From Spisula solida (taxonomy: Eukaryota > Mollusca > Bivalvia > Venerida > Mactridae): 64,000 nucleotides of DNA. Under the pieces are notes generated by a model. That model searched no databases, was not told the origin of the DNA, and worked only from the letters and a program-made list of their open reading frames with translations. Made by a program: the position numbers and the translations under genes. Numbering within the stretch: the first letter of the stretch is position 1; each line of letters opens with the position of its first letter. The DNA lies in assembly GCA_947247005.1 (NCBI GenBank), contig OX365956.1, forward strand, positions 17,132,089 to 17,196,088. Direction: 5' to 3'. This document shows positions 33,171 through 44,969 of the stretch, one piece after another.

Positions 33171-35640
33171 TATGTGATTTGTAAAGTGTAGCATACGAGC
33201 AAATAAAAAAGATATAACCATACGTATTTTATGTCTGTCTAATGAAAAACATAATATAACTACATAATGAAAATGTATGCTTTAAAAGACAAAATCGGTT
33301 TTGGGAAAACCGTCCAGTATAGGGAGATCAACAACAGATTATCACAAATACACATGAAAAAAAATTACCAAAAAAAGGGTTAAAGGGTTAGGAAAAAACA
33401 CCAGAAAAGGGAGATCAACAACAGATTATCACAAATACACATGTATGAAAAGTCTTACACAGATCTAGACAAACGAGCAAAGGGATAAATCCAAACAAAA
33501 TCCAGCGAACATGTCGGAAACATGCAGAAACTTAGACTCCACACACTTAATAAAAACTGTTGGAACTACTGTTATATCCAGTGTGCAAGAATAGCAATTT
33601 GTAAATTTGAAATGGATATTTATGAAAATAAATCTCCTTTACCGTTTGAATCGTTTGTATTATGTACAGTCATAGAACCATCTGAATATTAAATGGCGTT
33701 CATATATAGCATGTACTAACAAAATACCACAAACTACACAACATGCCAGTAAACAAACTCATCTACATTATTGACATACGATATGAATGGTCAAAAACGA
33801 CAATGACCTAAATAAAATAATGTTATGCTGTGCGTCGTATTGTTAACATGCACAACTAAACATATTCATGGAAATTATGTTTTCTATCACTACAATAACC
33901 TCAACCCGTCAGCACAAATTGTACACAACATCTAGAGCTTGAGAAGGCATGGGATGGATGATCGTTTGTTTTTATCTGAAACAAATGTTTTATTTAACGT
34001 CCATGCCAAGGAAGGCAGCACTCAACGTAACCAGCCTCCCACAACGCATGACACACAGTAAGATTTCTTAAATTTGCACATTACCATAAAAGAAGGAAGA
34101 AGATATGCTGTAGTAAATTTTTATATTTTTTCCTTGTTTTACTTGAGTTCACGTTTATTTTGATTTAGGAATACAAGTCATGGAAACAATTACGTTGCCT
34201 AAACTAGTATTCTACTTCTAAATTACCTTGGTCAAAATACTGACAACTATCACTAACAGCAACCCTAACTGTCAGGGAAATATTGTGTTGAACCGTTATA
34301 ATGTTAGTAATGAGCATAGTTATACAAACCGAACAACGTAAATACCATATATTCGATAACAATTCGTATGTGCTGCTAGAGAACATGGGTGGTGGCTAAT
34401 ACAGTAAAATGTTCCAGCGATAGGAAAAGATACAGTGTCGTATACCGACATGGCACCTTAATGATTTATTTGATAGTAACATAATTGAGTTATATAATTA
34501 AATTACGACTAGTGATATTGGTGTATGACTGTCCATTTCCCGGTACATTAAACCGCCTTTAATTAACCAAAACACTGGTCCAGAAGGGAATATGCAGAAC
34601 AAGGAAGAAAGAACAATATAATAATGGCGTTTTATACTGTTTCTATTATAGCTTCCATATTCTTTTATAAACAAGAGATGGGTGTAAAAAATTGAAAAAA
34701 GTTACTTGTGTTGCAACAACGAATCAATAAAAAGACTTATGTGTGTGTGTTCCTTTTTCAAAGTAGCTCTCACATCGTTTCAAGGTATTTTATCATAAAA
34801 CTCGAATTCTAACTTTGTAACTGAACAAAGACAATGTTACGTTTTGCGGAAAGAAATCTGGGACCTTCTGAATGCTCGTTATATCAAGGAAATCAAATGA
34901 CACATCATATTACTAGTATATATACGCATTCAGGCTTAGAATGCAGTAACTGTCGATAAGTACACGTGCAAAGATAAAACGACACACTCTTCAAACGCAT
35001 TTAGATCACCTTAACATTTTTTGCAATTGGCATTTTGGTATAATGTGCTGAATTTAACTGAATTTTTGCTGAAACAATGATTTCTAGTAGTTAAATGTCA
35101 ATTTAAGTTTTGAGTTAAATATGAACGTTATTAAAGATTAATCAAGTGTAAAGCAAATGCAAAATACATTGTCTACAGCCAACACAAAGGTACGCGACAA
35201 TTATACATTATTGTTTTATTTGTAAATATCTAACCATCAAGTAATAGATAGAAACCAAATTGCGGGGTTTGACAGAAACCAGGTCATGCAATTAAATAAA
35301 GGTTTGTGACATGAATATGGTAGTTTACACAAATGGTTAAGTTATAAGAAATGTAATACAGAATGTCTTTCAAAATCTTTTTGAAAACATTCTCAGGAAA
35401 AAATCATCAACACTAACTGTTAGAATAAACGCTTCCCACAAAATGTGTCACAAATATGGCACTTTAACAAATGCTAATCATGTACGATAATCGAGCGCAA
35501 TGTATGGTTTTCCAAATACAGGCGTACATATCTAAATATACTGACCAATGAAAACAATGTCACCACATATATATTGAGTTCCGAGCATACGATAGTCTGT
35601 ATAATCATAATTACAATCCCAAACATAGTATTGTATAATT
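33171..35640. other. Spacer between array members
   Basis: Contains a direct repeat 'gggagatcaacaacagatta' (33321 and about 33408), and near 33990-34060 a copy of a dispersed repeat with 'aaggcagcactcaacgta' also seen near 60890 and 63625. No gene is supported. Confidence 0.45.
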
Positions 35641-35784
35641 ATGGCGGATGTTAATGAATACATAATTGACACTTATGGCGACTATACTTGGTGGTCATGG
35701 ATTAAATATTACATACTATTTGGATGGCTGAAACGTCTCATAGTTCCGAGGGGAAGGCCATGTGGTTCTAGATATGACGCATAA
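35641..35784 (+). CDS. 47-aa derivative of the array family, Cys scaffold lost
   Basis: The start ATG lies in 'ttgtataattATGGCG', which resembles the A3 start region ('ttgttatataattATGGCA'). The product begins MADVNEY (the family A-[DE]-[VA]-N motif), has a Trp/Tyr-rich middle TWWSWIKYYILFGWLKR, and then RGRP, which recalls the [RK]xRPxDRR end of the short members. Only one Cys remains (near the end) and all C-x-C motifs are gone. A donor AAAAG|GTAAAC (35797) after the stop and an acceptor at 36437 give a 3' UTR intron paralogous to that of A2. It may be a real mini-protein or a decaying gene that is still open by chance. Confidence 0.5.
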   Translation: MADVNEYIIDTYGDYTWWSWIKYYILFGWLKRLIVPRGRPCGSRYDA

Positions 35785-36387
35785 CAAAAATAAAAAGGTA
35801 AACAGATTATGTAACTACTTACAAACCTAATAATAACAAGTGAAACTATATTTGTAATAAGAAAATATATAATAACAGTATGCTAATGTTTGTAGAAGCA
35901 CCGTAAATTAAAGTAACCGACCTTCACATTGTGAGCATTTATTTCAATGTTATGTCTTGTTTGAAAATTCTTTCTGACATTTCCTATCAAATGCGTAGTT
36001 CTTTAGTTGCTTTTCATGTACATACAATAAAACGTAACACAATCTTAGTCAGACATAATTTTGTCAAGCGGGTACCAAAAAAAATCTACCCATACCGCAA
36101 GTCCTGTTTTAAAGGGCTAGGTTGTCATCCAACAATACTGTGTTTTATTCCCGTGTTTATGTACGCAAATGACATTCACTACGGTCGATTCATGATATTC
36201 CATGTATGGAAGGTTTGGTTGTTAGTGGTCGTATGTGATCATTGCAACGTACAATGAGTCCCCACAATGGTAACACGGTGGCCGAATTGTTAACGCTCTC
36301 GCCTACTAAATAATCTTGACATTCATGTATTACGAAGCTTCCAATGTATTAATAACTGACTCGATTAAAATTAACATTATTAGTTAT

Positions 36388-37508
36388 TTGAATAAACTAT
36401 TCACAATTCTTTTCACTATGACATTGCTTTATTTCAGGGAACTTCAACATACGAAACCTTTATTATTGAGGCAAGATACTACAATTTATAGGAACCAAGA
36501 TGTGATGTAAAAAACATTCGATCAGATAGTTTCATAATTACAAATGTACATGACTTTTTGTAAATAAATATAAATTAATTTATGTTTGTAACTATAAGAA
36601 TGTAACTTTAAGAATGTGCATAATAACATAATACATATACACTTATTTTGTCCGGTATAAGCTATTAAAAACAGCATAAAGTGGTTCATATATTAAGTGA
36701 ACGCATAGTCAAATAGGTAATTAGTGAAATAACAACAAATGAGGAACTTCAACAGCCGGACAAATCCACATTACACTAATCTAGACAAACAACCGAATGC
36801 GTGAATGGCTTTACTAACGGAACACATTGGATCCAGCAATAATAAGAAGAAGACAGAGTGCCGAAACGAAATGTTCACATTGTGAAACTGCAAAATGTTC
36901 CTAACATATATTTTCACATTGGTATATGACCTTCTGGTTGTTTGAAATAAACTGGAAACTGTATAATCATGTCAAATACTTGAAATGATAATCTGAAACA
37001 AGAAAGATAAAAGCGTTTACGACAGTTTCTTGTGGGAGCTGATGAATTGGGAAACCTCAATAATAGATTGTGTTCAAACTTAGTTTCTATTTGACAGTGT
37101 TCAACATAAACAACAGAAACATTTAAGAATGACTATAGGTAACCATGCTTGTTAAGACGTTGTCTGTCAACGAGTACGCAAATTTGAAGAAAAACGTTAG
37201 TACGTAACAATTTGACATATATGTGTTGATTATCATATCATCTACTTTATTATTTGATTACCAATTATAATTATTATGTATCTAAAACAATTCATTTTCT
37301 TACCAATGGGTTCAATAAACGTTACGTAGTACAAATAATTGTTTTTTTTATTATATATCATGGGCTGGTTTTGATCATATATTTGAGTGTTGTGTTGTGG
37401 TGCATGGCCCGCCATTGACGTCGAAAGTATGCGTTTTGCCAACCAAAAAAAAGATGGTATTATGGCATTATCATTCAGATAGACAAAATTATTAAGAACT
37501 TAAGCATC
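36388..37508. repeat. Duplicated 3' block, copy 2
   Basis: Collinear with 32085-33170; holds the acceptor TTTATTTCAG|GGAACTTCAAC (exon from 36438), the 'agacaaaca.(c/g)cgaatg.gtgaatggcttta' stretch and the 'gacgtcgaaagtatgcgttttg' stretch. Just before it (36262-36300) is a degenerate tRNA-like A-box fragment. Confidence 0.85.
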
Positions 37509-40500
37509 AGCTAAGAAAAAACAACACTGACGGCCTCAGTCAGCCTAGCACAAAACGGAGTAAGTGTGAGCCGACAGTTACAAATCACAGGGCCGACCAC
37601 AAATGACAAGGACAACCTCCAAACTCAGCAACCAACAGCGCAAACGCTATGTCCAAACAACGCAGCACATATTATACAAATAGCTTCGTGAATGTGGTAC
37701 CGTCAAAACGACAATTATTCAGTCTTAAAGCTTTAATTGATTATTTCACTTTGACAATAAATAGTACATACATGATTAAATTCGGCACTCATACACAATA
37801 AAATTGATTTCTATGTATCATCCTTTTGGTTATTGTATTGAAAAATAAATGTTATATCTTAATCTTGTTTCAAAATACAAATGTATTCCTGGAAGGGGAT
37901 CACAATACATATCTGTTAATAATTCACTCAATTGCTGAATAGTTCGTCCAAATGTCTTTTTCAGGAGATACAAATTGAACATTCAGTACTTGAATACAAC
38001 AAATGTATATGTGATCGCTAGAAAACATTTTTTCTATCTCTCCAAAAATACATTCGGTTGTAATATTAAGCAGCATATGTATGTTTTAACTTTAATAGCG
38101 TGATACTCGTAAATAAAATATATACCCTTAAGACAAATACGTATAAACAATTCAATAACCATACTGATATGGACAATTGGAACACCTTTAGATTCAGTAT
38201 ACATGTATTTACACAATGAGCAAAATTAATGAATAGCCATGTAATATTTGTAAACGAAGGAGAGGTAAGAAGATGACTTAGTATCAATAATCCAATCTTG
38301 TGAAAGGAATTGAATTGCTTTATTGAAAACATTATGTATATGGCAACAATCAAACACATGTAATAACCTGGAACAGAAGCCACACAAAACCTAGACCCGA
38401 TCAGTAATGTGAACAATATAAAGGTAACTCATTCTTCAAATTACGATAAAAAATACAGAATCATTGCAACGACGTATTAAATTCTCTTCTATTAATCTAC
38501 AAATTGTGGTGCTTGCAACAACCATTTAATCGTACATTTGAGGTACTTGATCAATCATTTGAAAGTGTTTGGTGTTTCACAATGGCCTGTAAATGGCCGT
38601 ATTTTCAGTTTTCACGCTCCAGATGACACGCATTAATATATATAAAGACATAAAATAATATAGGAATTATGAATTGCCTTGCTATATATATGCATAAAAT
38701 TGACAAATAAGTAAGTTACTGTCCTTGCTTAGTCATACATGTACAGTCAAAACTATATCAACACCAATAATCCAATTTAAAAATATTTGCCCCAAGCTAA
38801 CCGTTAAGAAATTCATGTCTTTATCACTTTATGATATTCCATCACATATACTGATATTTCATTTGATATTAACATTTGAGTTATATGTACAATATTTAAA
38901 AATGTACATATTTTTTTATAGGACAGACTCGACGCTAACATTTTCATCAGCTGAAACAGAAAATACTAAGCACCAAACAACCAACGACAACATTAAACTG
39001 ACAGTTATAGAATACAAAAACTATGTATCCGTTGTGTATTGTGTTGTAGAATCTAAGTGTGTGTTTACATTATTTTGTTATAGTTGTAAACATTCATCAC
39101 TACGGGAATGTGATACAGATACGACTTCAAACCTCTATACATCCAATGTATAGTTTTTTACGAACATGTGTGGACAAAAACAAAGAAATCCACTTTTTGA
39201 AATTGAAAAAGAGGAGCATCGAACAGCAACTAAAAGTATTATTATTTGTACCACCGTTCTTTTAAAACATATTATATACTTAGTTGTCTATTTCATAAAC
39301 TGTATGAATTTACACGATATGATATATATCTAAACTTTCAATTTGAAACAAAAATAGTATGTACTCATACGTCTTTTTCTGGTTTCCTGTTGAATAAATG
39401 AGGAACGTCTTACCATCGAGTGAGATAATTCCGGGAGAACCAAGCTTGAGCAGTTGAGTACATGCATTAACACATTTACACAAATAAATAAGCAAATATC
39501 ATCATAGAAAGAAAGGTATCTATGTAGAAATATGCTAAGAGCTAACTATCAATCTTTGTAATACTTCGTTACATGCTTGTAATTTATGGTATACAGAAAA
39601 TTGTTTTCTGTAATGTCGTTTAAATATTAATTTTTGTTTTAATGCAAACCATTATTGTATTTGTCACCATCATATAAGTGAATTTATTAATTTATTAAAT
39701 TTGAAATTACCTTGTTTCACTATAACTATGTACTCAATAATACAATATAGTTTTAAAACGTTTTTAACGTTACGTAATATTATGCAATGTATAACGTCAT
39801 CTTATATGACGTTAGACACGCTAGACATTGTTTGTGTGTTTTGATTTCTAACAATGGTATTGCTGATGAAAACTGATTAAAAGTCGAAACAGATCTGGAG
39901 TTTCTTTTGTTTTTACCAATTTATGAACAATTGAATATATGTATGAAGTAATACAAATTGTATCGGACATAACTGTCACTTTATTCGATCAGTTTGCATT
40001 CACATGCTACAGTACGACTATGCAATGTATAAGATGTACTATCAGACGGCAAGCTTTCTAAGCATGGTTTATTTCCCAACATCAAATGTATTGCCATATA
40101 GATAAATGTAAAAATATTTGCGACATGATTACATGATGACATCTGATTACAAACGCAGATACCAAAGGACAATGTTCATATATTATGCAAAGTATTTATT
40201 ACTACACAGTTAGTGCGTAATACGAGTATAATACTCGTACACACACACAAAATGTACATGTACAATGATAAAGGACAGCAACAATTCGAAATATACATTC
40301 ATCACTACGGGAATGTGATACAGATACGACTTCTAACCTCTATACATCCAATGTATAGTTTTTACCAATATGTATGGACACAAACAAAGAACTCCACTAT
40401 ATGAAATAGAAACAGGAGCATGGAACAGCAACCAAGATTTTACAAGGACACACACAATATGTACATGAACAATGATGGAGGACAGCAACAATTCGAAATC

Positions 40501-41465
40501 ATTCTTTGATAACCTAATACCACTGAGTTATTATACACAAAGGCATGCTGAAATCTGCTGTGATATACCAAGTCTTGTTCTCCGCGAGAAACAATTAATG
40601 CTGTATTTACACATGGCATTCGTACATCGCCCTTTGGAATTGTTGTAAAAACACATGTAATAACAGTCGTCAATACATCTAAAATATTTCTAATACCTGA
40701 ACTATTGGCGTACATCAGAACTAAAACATTAAAATGAAAGAGAATTCAGACATGTAAATATATAGGTCAGCACTTTCTTGTGATATAATGGGTTTAATGA
40801 AAGAATAAATTCGAGAAAGGTCAATTAAATAATTGTGTATATTTAATAGAAATATTTATGCCTTTCGGGGCAAGTCACGAATCATTTAAATCAAAATAAA
40901 CAACCATGAAACGTGACAAAGAATGGCAATACTATAGCATGCTATATTGATATGGCAAAACAATAGCATATTGACATGTTGCAGCTTTCTTAAAACACTA
41001 CAATGAAAAGAGATTTAGCGTTGTTACAATTTCCAAATACCATTCCGTGTACATTTTAAACTGGGTTATAAACAATGTATACACTGCAATTGAAATACGG
41101 TGGTGGTGTTTACCTAAAATAACCCTGTACAATAAAGTTTACTGTGGGTACATTTCTGACGTTTAAACCTGGAGCGGAACTGTGGTTTATAATCACAGTT
41201 TAAAGTATTTGATTTGAACATGTTTTCAGTTTATGTCTTTGTGGGTAATCTGAACCATAATACACTCTCAAAAAAATATTTAAATTACTGAGCAAGACTT
41301 ATGATTAATGATATTCGTTTAACTTTAACTTAGTCTCGTTTGTATTATTTACTGATAAAGCTTGTGGAAGTCGCATACCATACTAACTGCAACATTATAG
41401 ACGCGTTTACTCTCGCATCGATATTTATTTAGGTCAAGGTATGTACGTGTTGACGACGTAGTAGT
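37509..41465. other. Spacer before A3, with short tandem duplications
   Basis: 39090-39240 and 40297-40437 are near-identical, sharing 'cattcatcactacgggaatg' and 'atacatccaatgtatagttt'. 40239-40300 and 40445-40510 share 'gacagcaacaattcgaaat'. 37509-37640 looks like the A-rich dispersed repeat seen near 60.9 and 63.6 kb. The 142-codon open frame at 38725-39153 overlaps this repeat and has no motif; I do not call it. Confidence 0.5.
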
Positions 41466-41493
41466 ATGGGTTCCCATATGGTGTTTAGCTGCG
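41466..41493 (+). promoter_or_regulatory. Recurrent palindromic upstream motif, instance 1
   Basis: TATGGGTTCCCATATGGTGT followed by TTAGCTGC, 329 bp before the A3 start. ATGGG-TT-CCCAT is an inverted repeat. Near-identical copies lie at 51141-51169 (230 bp before B3) and 55349-55370. Confidence 0.6.
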
Positions 41494-41708
41494 CAATTAT
41501 TTAAATGTTCCCATATGACACGCCTCCAAATCGTTTGACGTCATCAGACTGTTGGGAATCCAGACAATCCTTAGCCAGTGCCAGACACATTGTAATAGAT
41601 ATATCACGACAGGTGACGCATACTCTAAATTTAACTTTCGGGGCTACCATTGACAGATAACTGCTCATATTCTAAATATGTCACAGTAAAATTTCCAGAC
41701 AAAAGGGG

Positions 41709-41715
41709 TATAAAA
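41709..41715 (+). promoter_or_regulatory. TATA box of A3
   Basis: GGGGTATAAAACAC; TATAAAA lies 80 bp before the ATG at 41795, which would give a 5' UTR of about 50 bases. Confidence 0.6.
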
Positions 41716-41794
41716 CACAGTCAATTAGCCACAACACCACAAATATTGCTACTTGACCAAATAAAAACGTCAATTCAAATATTGTTATATAATT

Positions 41795-42145
41795 ATGGCA
41801 TTACAAGCAGAGGTAAATTCTATGCCGGGATGGCAACCAGCATTTGTGAGGTCTTGGACGCAGGGAGGTGTTGAACTACACGATACAGAATGTTCATTTA
41901 AAAGGATTGAAACTTTTATTATTGTCGGACGGCAAAGAAAGATTTACATTCTCGTTAGAGAGTGTACGTGTGGTCGGTTTGCCAACAAATACAGACGTCT
42001 AAAGCGTGTACTTCCTGTTGAAGACTTCAATGACGGAATTGAAATACATGTCCACGAGGCGTGCAAATATAAACCGAAAAGATTACCGAATGGACAGATA
42101 AGATTGGAAAGGTACTGTATCTGTCCACGGTCAATAGCGCAGTAG
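41795..42145 (+). CDS. Long-form two-half-domain Cys protein, member A3 (116 aa)
   Basis: C33 -x23- C57-x-C59-G is half-domain 1; C90 -x17- C108-x-C110-P is half-domain 2. The linker is VLPVEDF.DGIEIHVHEAC. The second half (KPKRLPNGQIRLE) is nearly the same as in A2 (HPKRLPNGTIKLE). The N-terminus MALQAEVNS links the long members to the short ones, which start MPxRAEVNS. No signal peptide; several Arg/Lys in the linker. After the TAG there is a strong donor AAAAT|GTAAGT (42157) and an acceptor CTTTTCAG at 42397, so, as in A1, A2 and 35641, an intron sits at or just after the stop. Function unknown. Confidence 0.8.
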   Translation: MALQAEVNSMPGWQPAFVRSWTQGGVELHDTECSFKRIETFIIVGRQRKIYILVRECTCGRFANKYRRLKRVLPVEDFNDGIEIHVHEACKYKPKRLPNGQIRLERYCICPRSIAQ

Positions 42146-44656
42146 AAAAAGAAAATGTAAGTAATTGCTAAACATTTGTCTACCTAAGTTATTGTAAATT
42201 GCTGCGAATTTATTGTATGATTAATAGGTGATCAAGCACGTAATTCATGCCAGAGAGATTTGTTGATGTAATTGTCACTGGCGACGAACACGATTCTACC
42301 CCTTATTACTAGGTGATGACTTTAACAGTAAGAATCTTGATTGCCATACAACTATCCAAATATCTTAATCACTTATTTTGTTTTCTCATCTTTTCAGACT
42401 GTGTTGTAAACGACATTCAAAACGCAAGGCAAAGACGACATAACTACATGTCCAACACTGATGAGCAGTACCAAAGTGATTCAAATTGTGAATGATGTAT
42501 CAATATTGTTTTAATGTAATGACTTCAAGTACTTTGAACTTGTACTTTTCGTTGGCAAATGTAACGGACGTTTCTGACACCGTTTGTGACACCGTTTGTG
42601 ACACCGGAAATTAAGACTTGAAGCGGTTTATGTTTTATTCATTTGTCCATTCAGTTTGTAGTCTGTGTTGTTTTCTTTTTGTTTGTTCTCTTTGTGTCTG
42701 TTATGTACGGACGGCTGTTTCTGTTCATCAAACAACATAATGAAAATGTGTATTTTAAAACATTGTTTTCATATTATTAGACTTATTAGAAAGTGTGACA
42801 TTTACTGAAGTCTAATTGTTATAACATTAAATACATATTCTAGTGAACATGTATGTATATATATGTATGTATTTTACGCCTCGTATTTGCATTAATGTTA
42901 TTCCTCATATTTACATGTTTTGTACTATGTATATTGCATGTATTTAGTGTAATAAAGATATGTTATGTTATGTTATGTTGAGTGCTGTCTTCTTTGTCTG
43001 GTTTTTCGTTATTTTTTTTAATGTGAAACAAAATAAAATAAAAGAATTGCAATTTCCTGATTGTTAATTTATGTGTGTTTCTTTTTAAACAAAGGCTGTG
43101 TAGTTCGACAGAATTGTTCTGAGACTGCTTGAACATCTGCAAGAGCTTCGTCAGTAACCGTCGTCTGATTTTTAAAAGGGTCAGAAATATCATTCTTTCG
43201 AGTAAACCCAACCGACGATTAACGCGTGAATATGCAAGTGTCTCAGGCTAATTTTGTTGAACCATAACATCCATGTAATTTATATACAAGATTAAACAGT
43301 ATAATACATTTCTTATGATGGAAACAGTAAAATTGAACATGTTCTAAACAACGTTATCTACAGAAGGGTACAATCAAATAGTTATATTGAATATACCAGT
43401 TTGACATGAATGATTTTAATTATGGTAGTTTTAACAACTGCACATTATTTGTTGATTGGAACAAACCGATGGGAATATAGTGTGATATATTGAACTACTA
43501 AACACAATCAATACATATACCACAATACACATTAGATGTGATGTACAGTTATTCTTAACTATTTTCACACATGCCTGCTCACATGGGCATGCCATAGTAT
43601 ATCGTGAAGAGCAAATTGCACAGCAAATAAATCATAATCATACACATAGGTTATACATGTGTCAGAACAAACAACAGAATAAATCATATAGATCGTTTAC
43701 CTACACACGTTTCAATAAGGTAAGAGACAAAAGACAAGGTATGTCAAATTCATATATCACATCAGAACTGCGATGGACCAAAGAATAGACAGCGCAACAA
43801 CACAGACTATTGCTCTGTATTGAAAGCATACGGAAACAAACTATGCATTGGACTTGATACAAATGTATCATAACAAAATCCAAAATAAAAATGTTGAAAT
43901 TCGGATTAAGTGATTGTTCATTTATATACGTTGAACAGAGTTTATTTTGTCTAGAATAAACATACGTGTATATTACTTATCAATGTACTTATGTCAAGGA
44001 GAAACATAACCTGTCTAATAAGATAAAGTCAAAACAAATTAATATTGTGGCTCTTGTTACATGATGAAATAATAGGGAAGGTAGGTAGGAAACCAATTTA
44101 ATATTAAATTTCTTTTATTGGTTTCATGCATTGGGAAATCAACGATTGATGGTGACTTTCGGCAAAGTGCCAATGAAATGCTCAGGGTAACGGGCATCAA
44201 GTACTAGTATGGCTAGGTAGGATAACCGGACCACAGCATTATTTTGTTTGGTCTGATAGAATCACGACGTACTAATGATATCAAATGCTCTAGTAGGTTA
44301 TATTTATAAAACCACAACACCAGCTAATCAACGACATATAGATATCCTGGATCTAGATTACAAAACACTCACAAATTTATACAAACATTAACTGCTAGGT
44401 GTAGTACAGTCGCCGCATAACTTGGGGGACAATATACAATTCTGCGAAAGTAAATTGACAACATTTAATATTGCCGTACTATACATTTACCTTTTACAAC
44501 ACAATAGAATTTAGGACATGCGCTATTAAGTATGTAAGTCAATCATAGTAAAACTTTAAGTATAGGTTGCTATATTTGTAAAGGCTATATCTGAACGCTA
44601 TGCTAAAGTCAACATGCGGCCATTAATAACATCGTATCCAACGATCCAATCAACGA
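42146..44656. other. A3 3' region and spacer
   Basis: A 241-bp intron (42157-42397) is followed by a probable 3' UTR exon from 42398. TGACACCGTTTG-type words are repeated three times at 42570-42607. At 42945-42982, 'aataaagatatgttatgtta' followed by further TTATG units looks like the short-repeat tail of a 3' LINE fragment. From 43000 to 44656 I see no gene. Confidence 0.45.
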
Positions 44657-44756
44657 AACGCTTTCCGTCACATGGTTTCAAGTTAGTCTAGCCAATGTGT
44701 CCTACAGGCAAAATCGCAGTACACGTTCACTTGTAACGTTATACTTATCATACAAA

Positions 44757-44969
44757 ATGCCTACTCGGGCTGAAGTAAATAGTTATTACCATCGACAATC
44801 TTGCAAATTCAAAATAGAAGGCGGAAAACTGTACTTCTATTGTGCTTGTTGGTGGCTGGGCTTTCTATTTTGGTACACTAAAATATACCACTCCGACAGA
44901 AGATGTGAAATTCACAATCACGAAATAACATGTTATTGTGCGAAAGGTCGACCAGTTGACAAGCGTTAA
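44757..44969 (+). CDS. Short-form Cys/Trp protein, member B1 (70 aa)
   Basis: The start at 44757 (acaaaATGCCT) is the one shared by the other short members; an upstream in-frame ATG is not conserved. The N-terminus is MPTRAEVNSYYHR. Cys pattern: C16 -x12- C29-A-C31 -x18- C50 -x8- C59-Y-C61. After C31 comes WWLGFLFWYTKIYHSD, a very hydrophobic aromatic segment that could insert in or lie on a membrane. The C-terminus is KGRPVDKR. Single exon. It is the same two-half layout as the long members, with the 30-36 residue linker shortened to 18 residues rich in Trp. No signal peptide. GTCACATGG at 44667-44675 may be a degenerate form of the family E-box. Confidence 0.75.
   Translation: MPTRAEVNSYYHRQSCKFKIEGGKLYFYCACWWLGFLFWYTKIYHSDRRCEIHNHEITCYCAKGRPVDKR

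Noticed and set aside
33321..33446. Two 36-bp direct repeats as a possible CRISPR-like array
   Set aside because: Only two copies in eukaryotic DNA; a simple short duplication.
36262..36300. tRNA A-box-like GGTGGCCGAATTGTTAACGC
   Set aside because: No B box follows; only a fragment.
38725..39153. 142-codon open frame with an upstream TTTTTTATAG acceptor-like site
   Set aside because: Overlaps a recent short duplication and shows no protein signature or paralogue.
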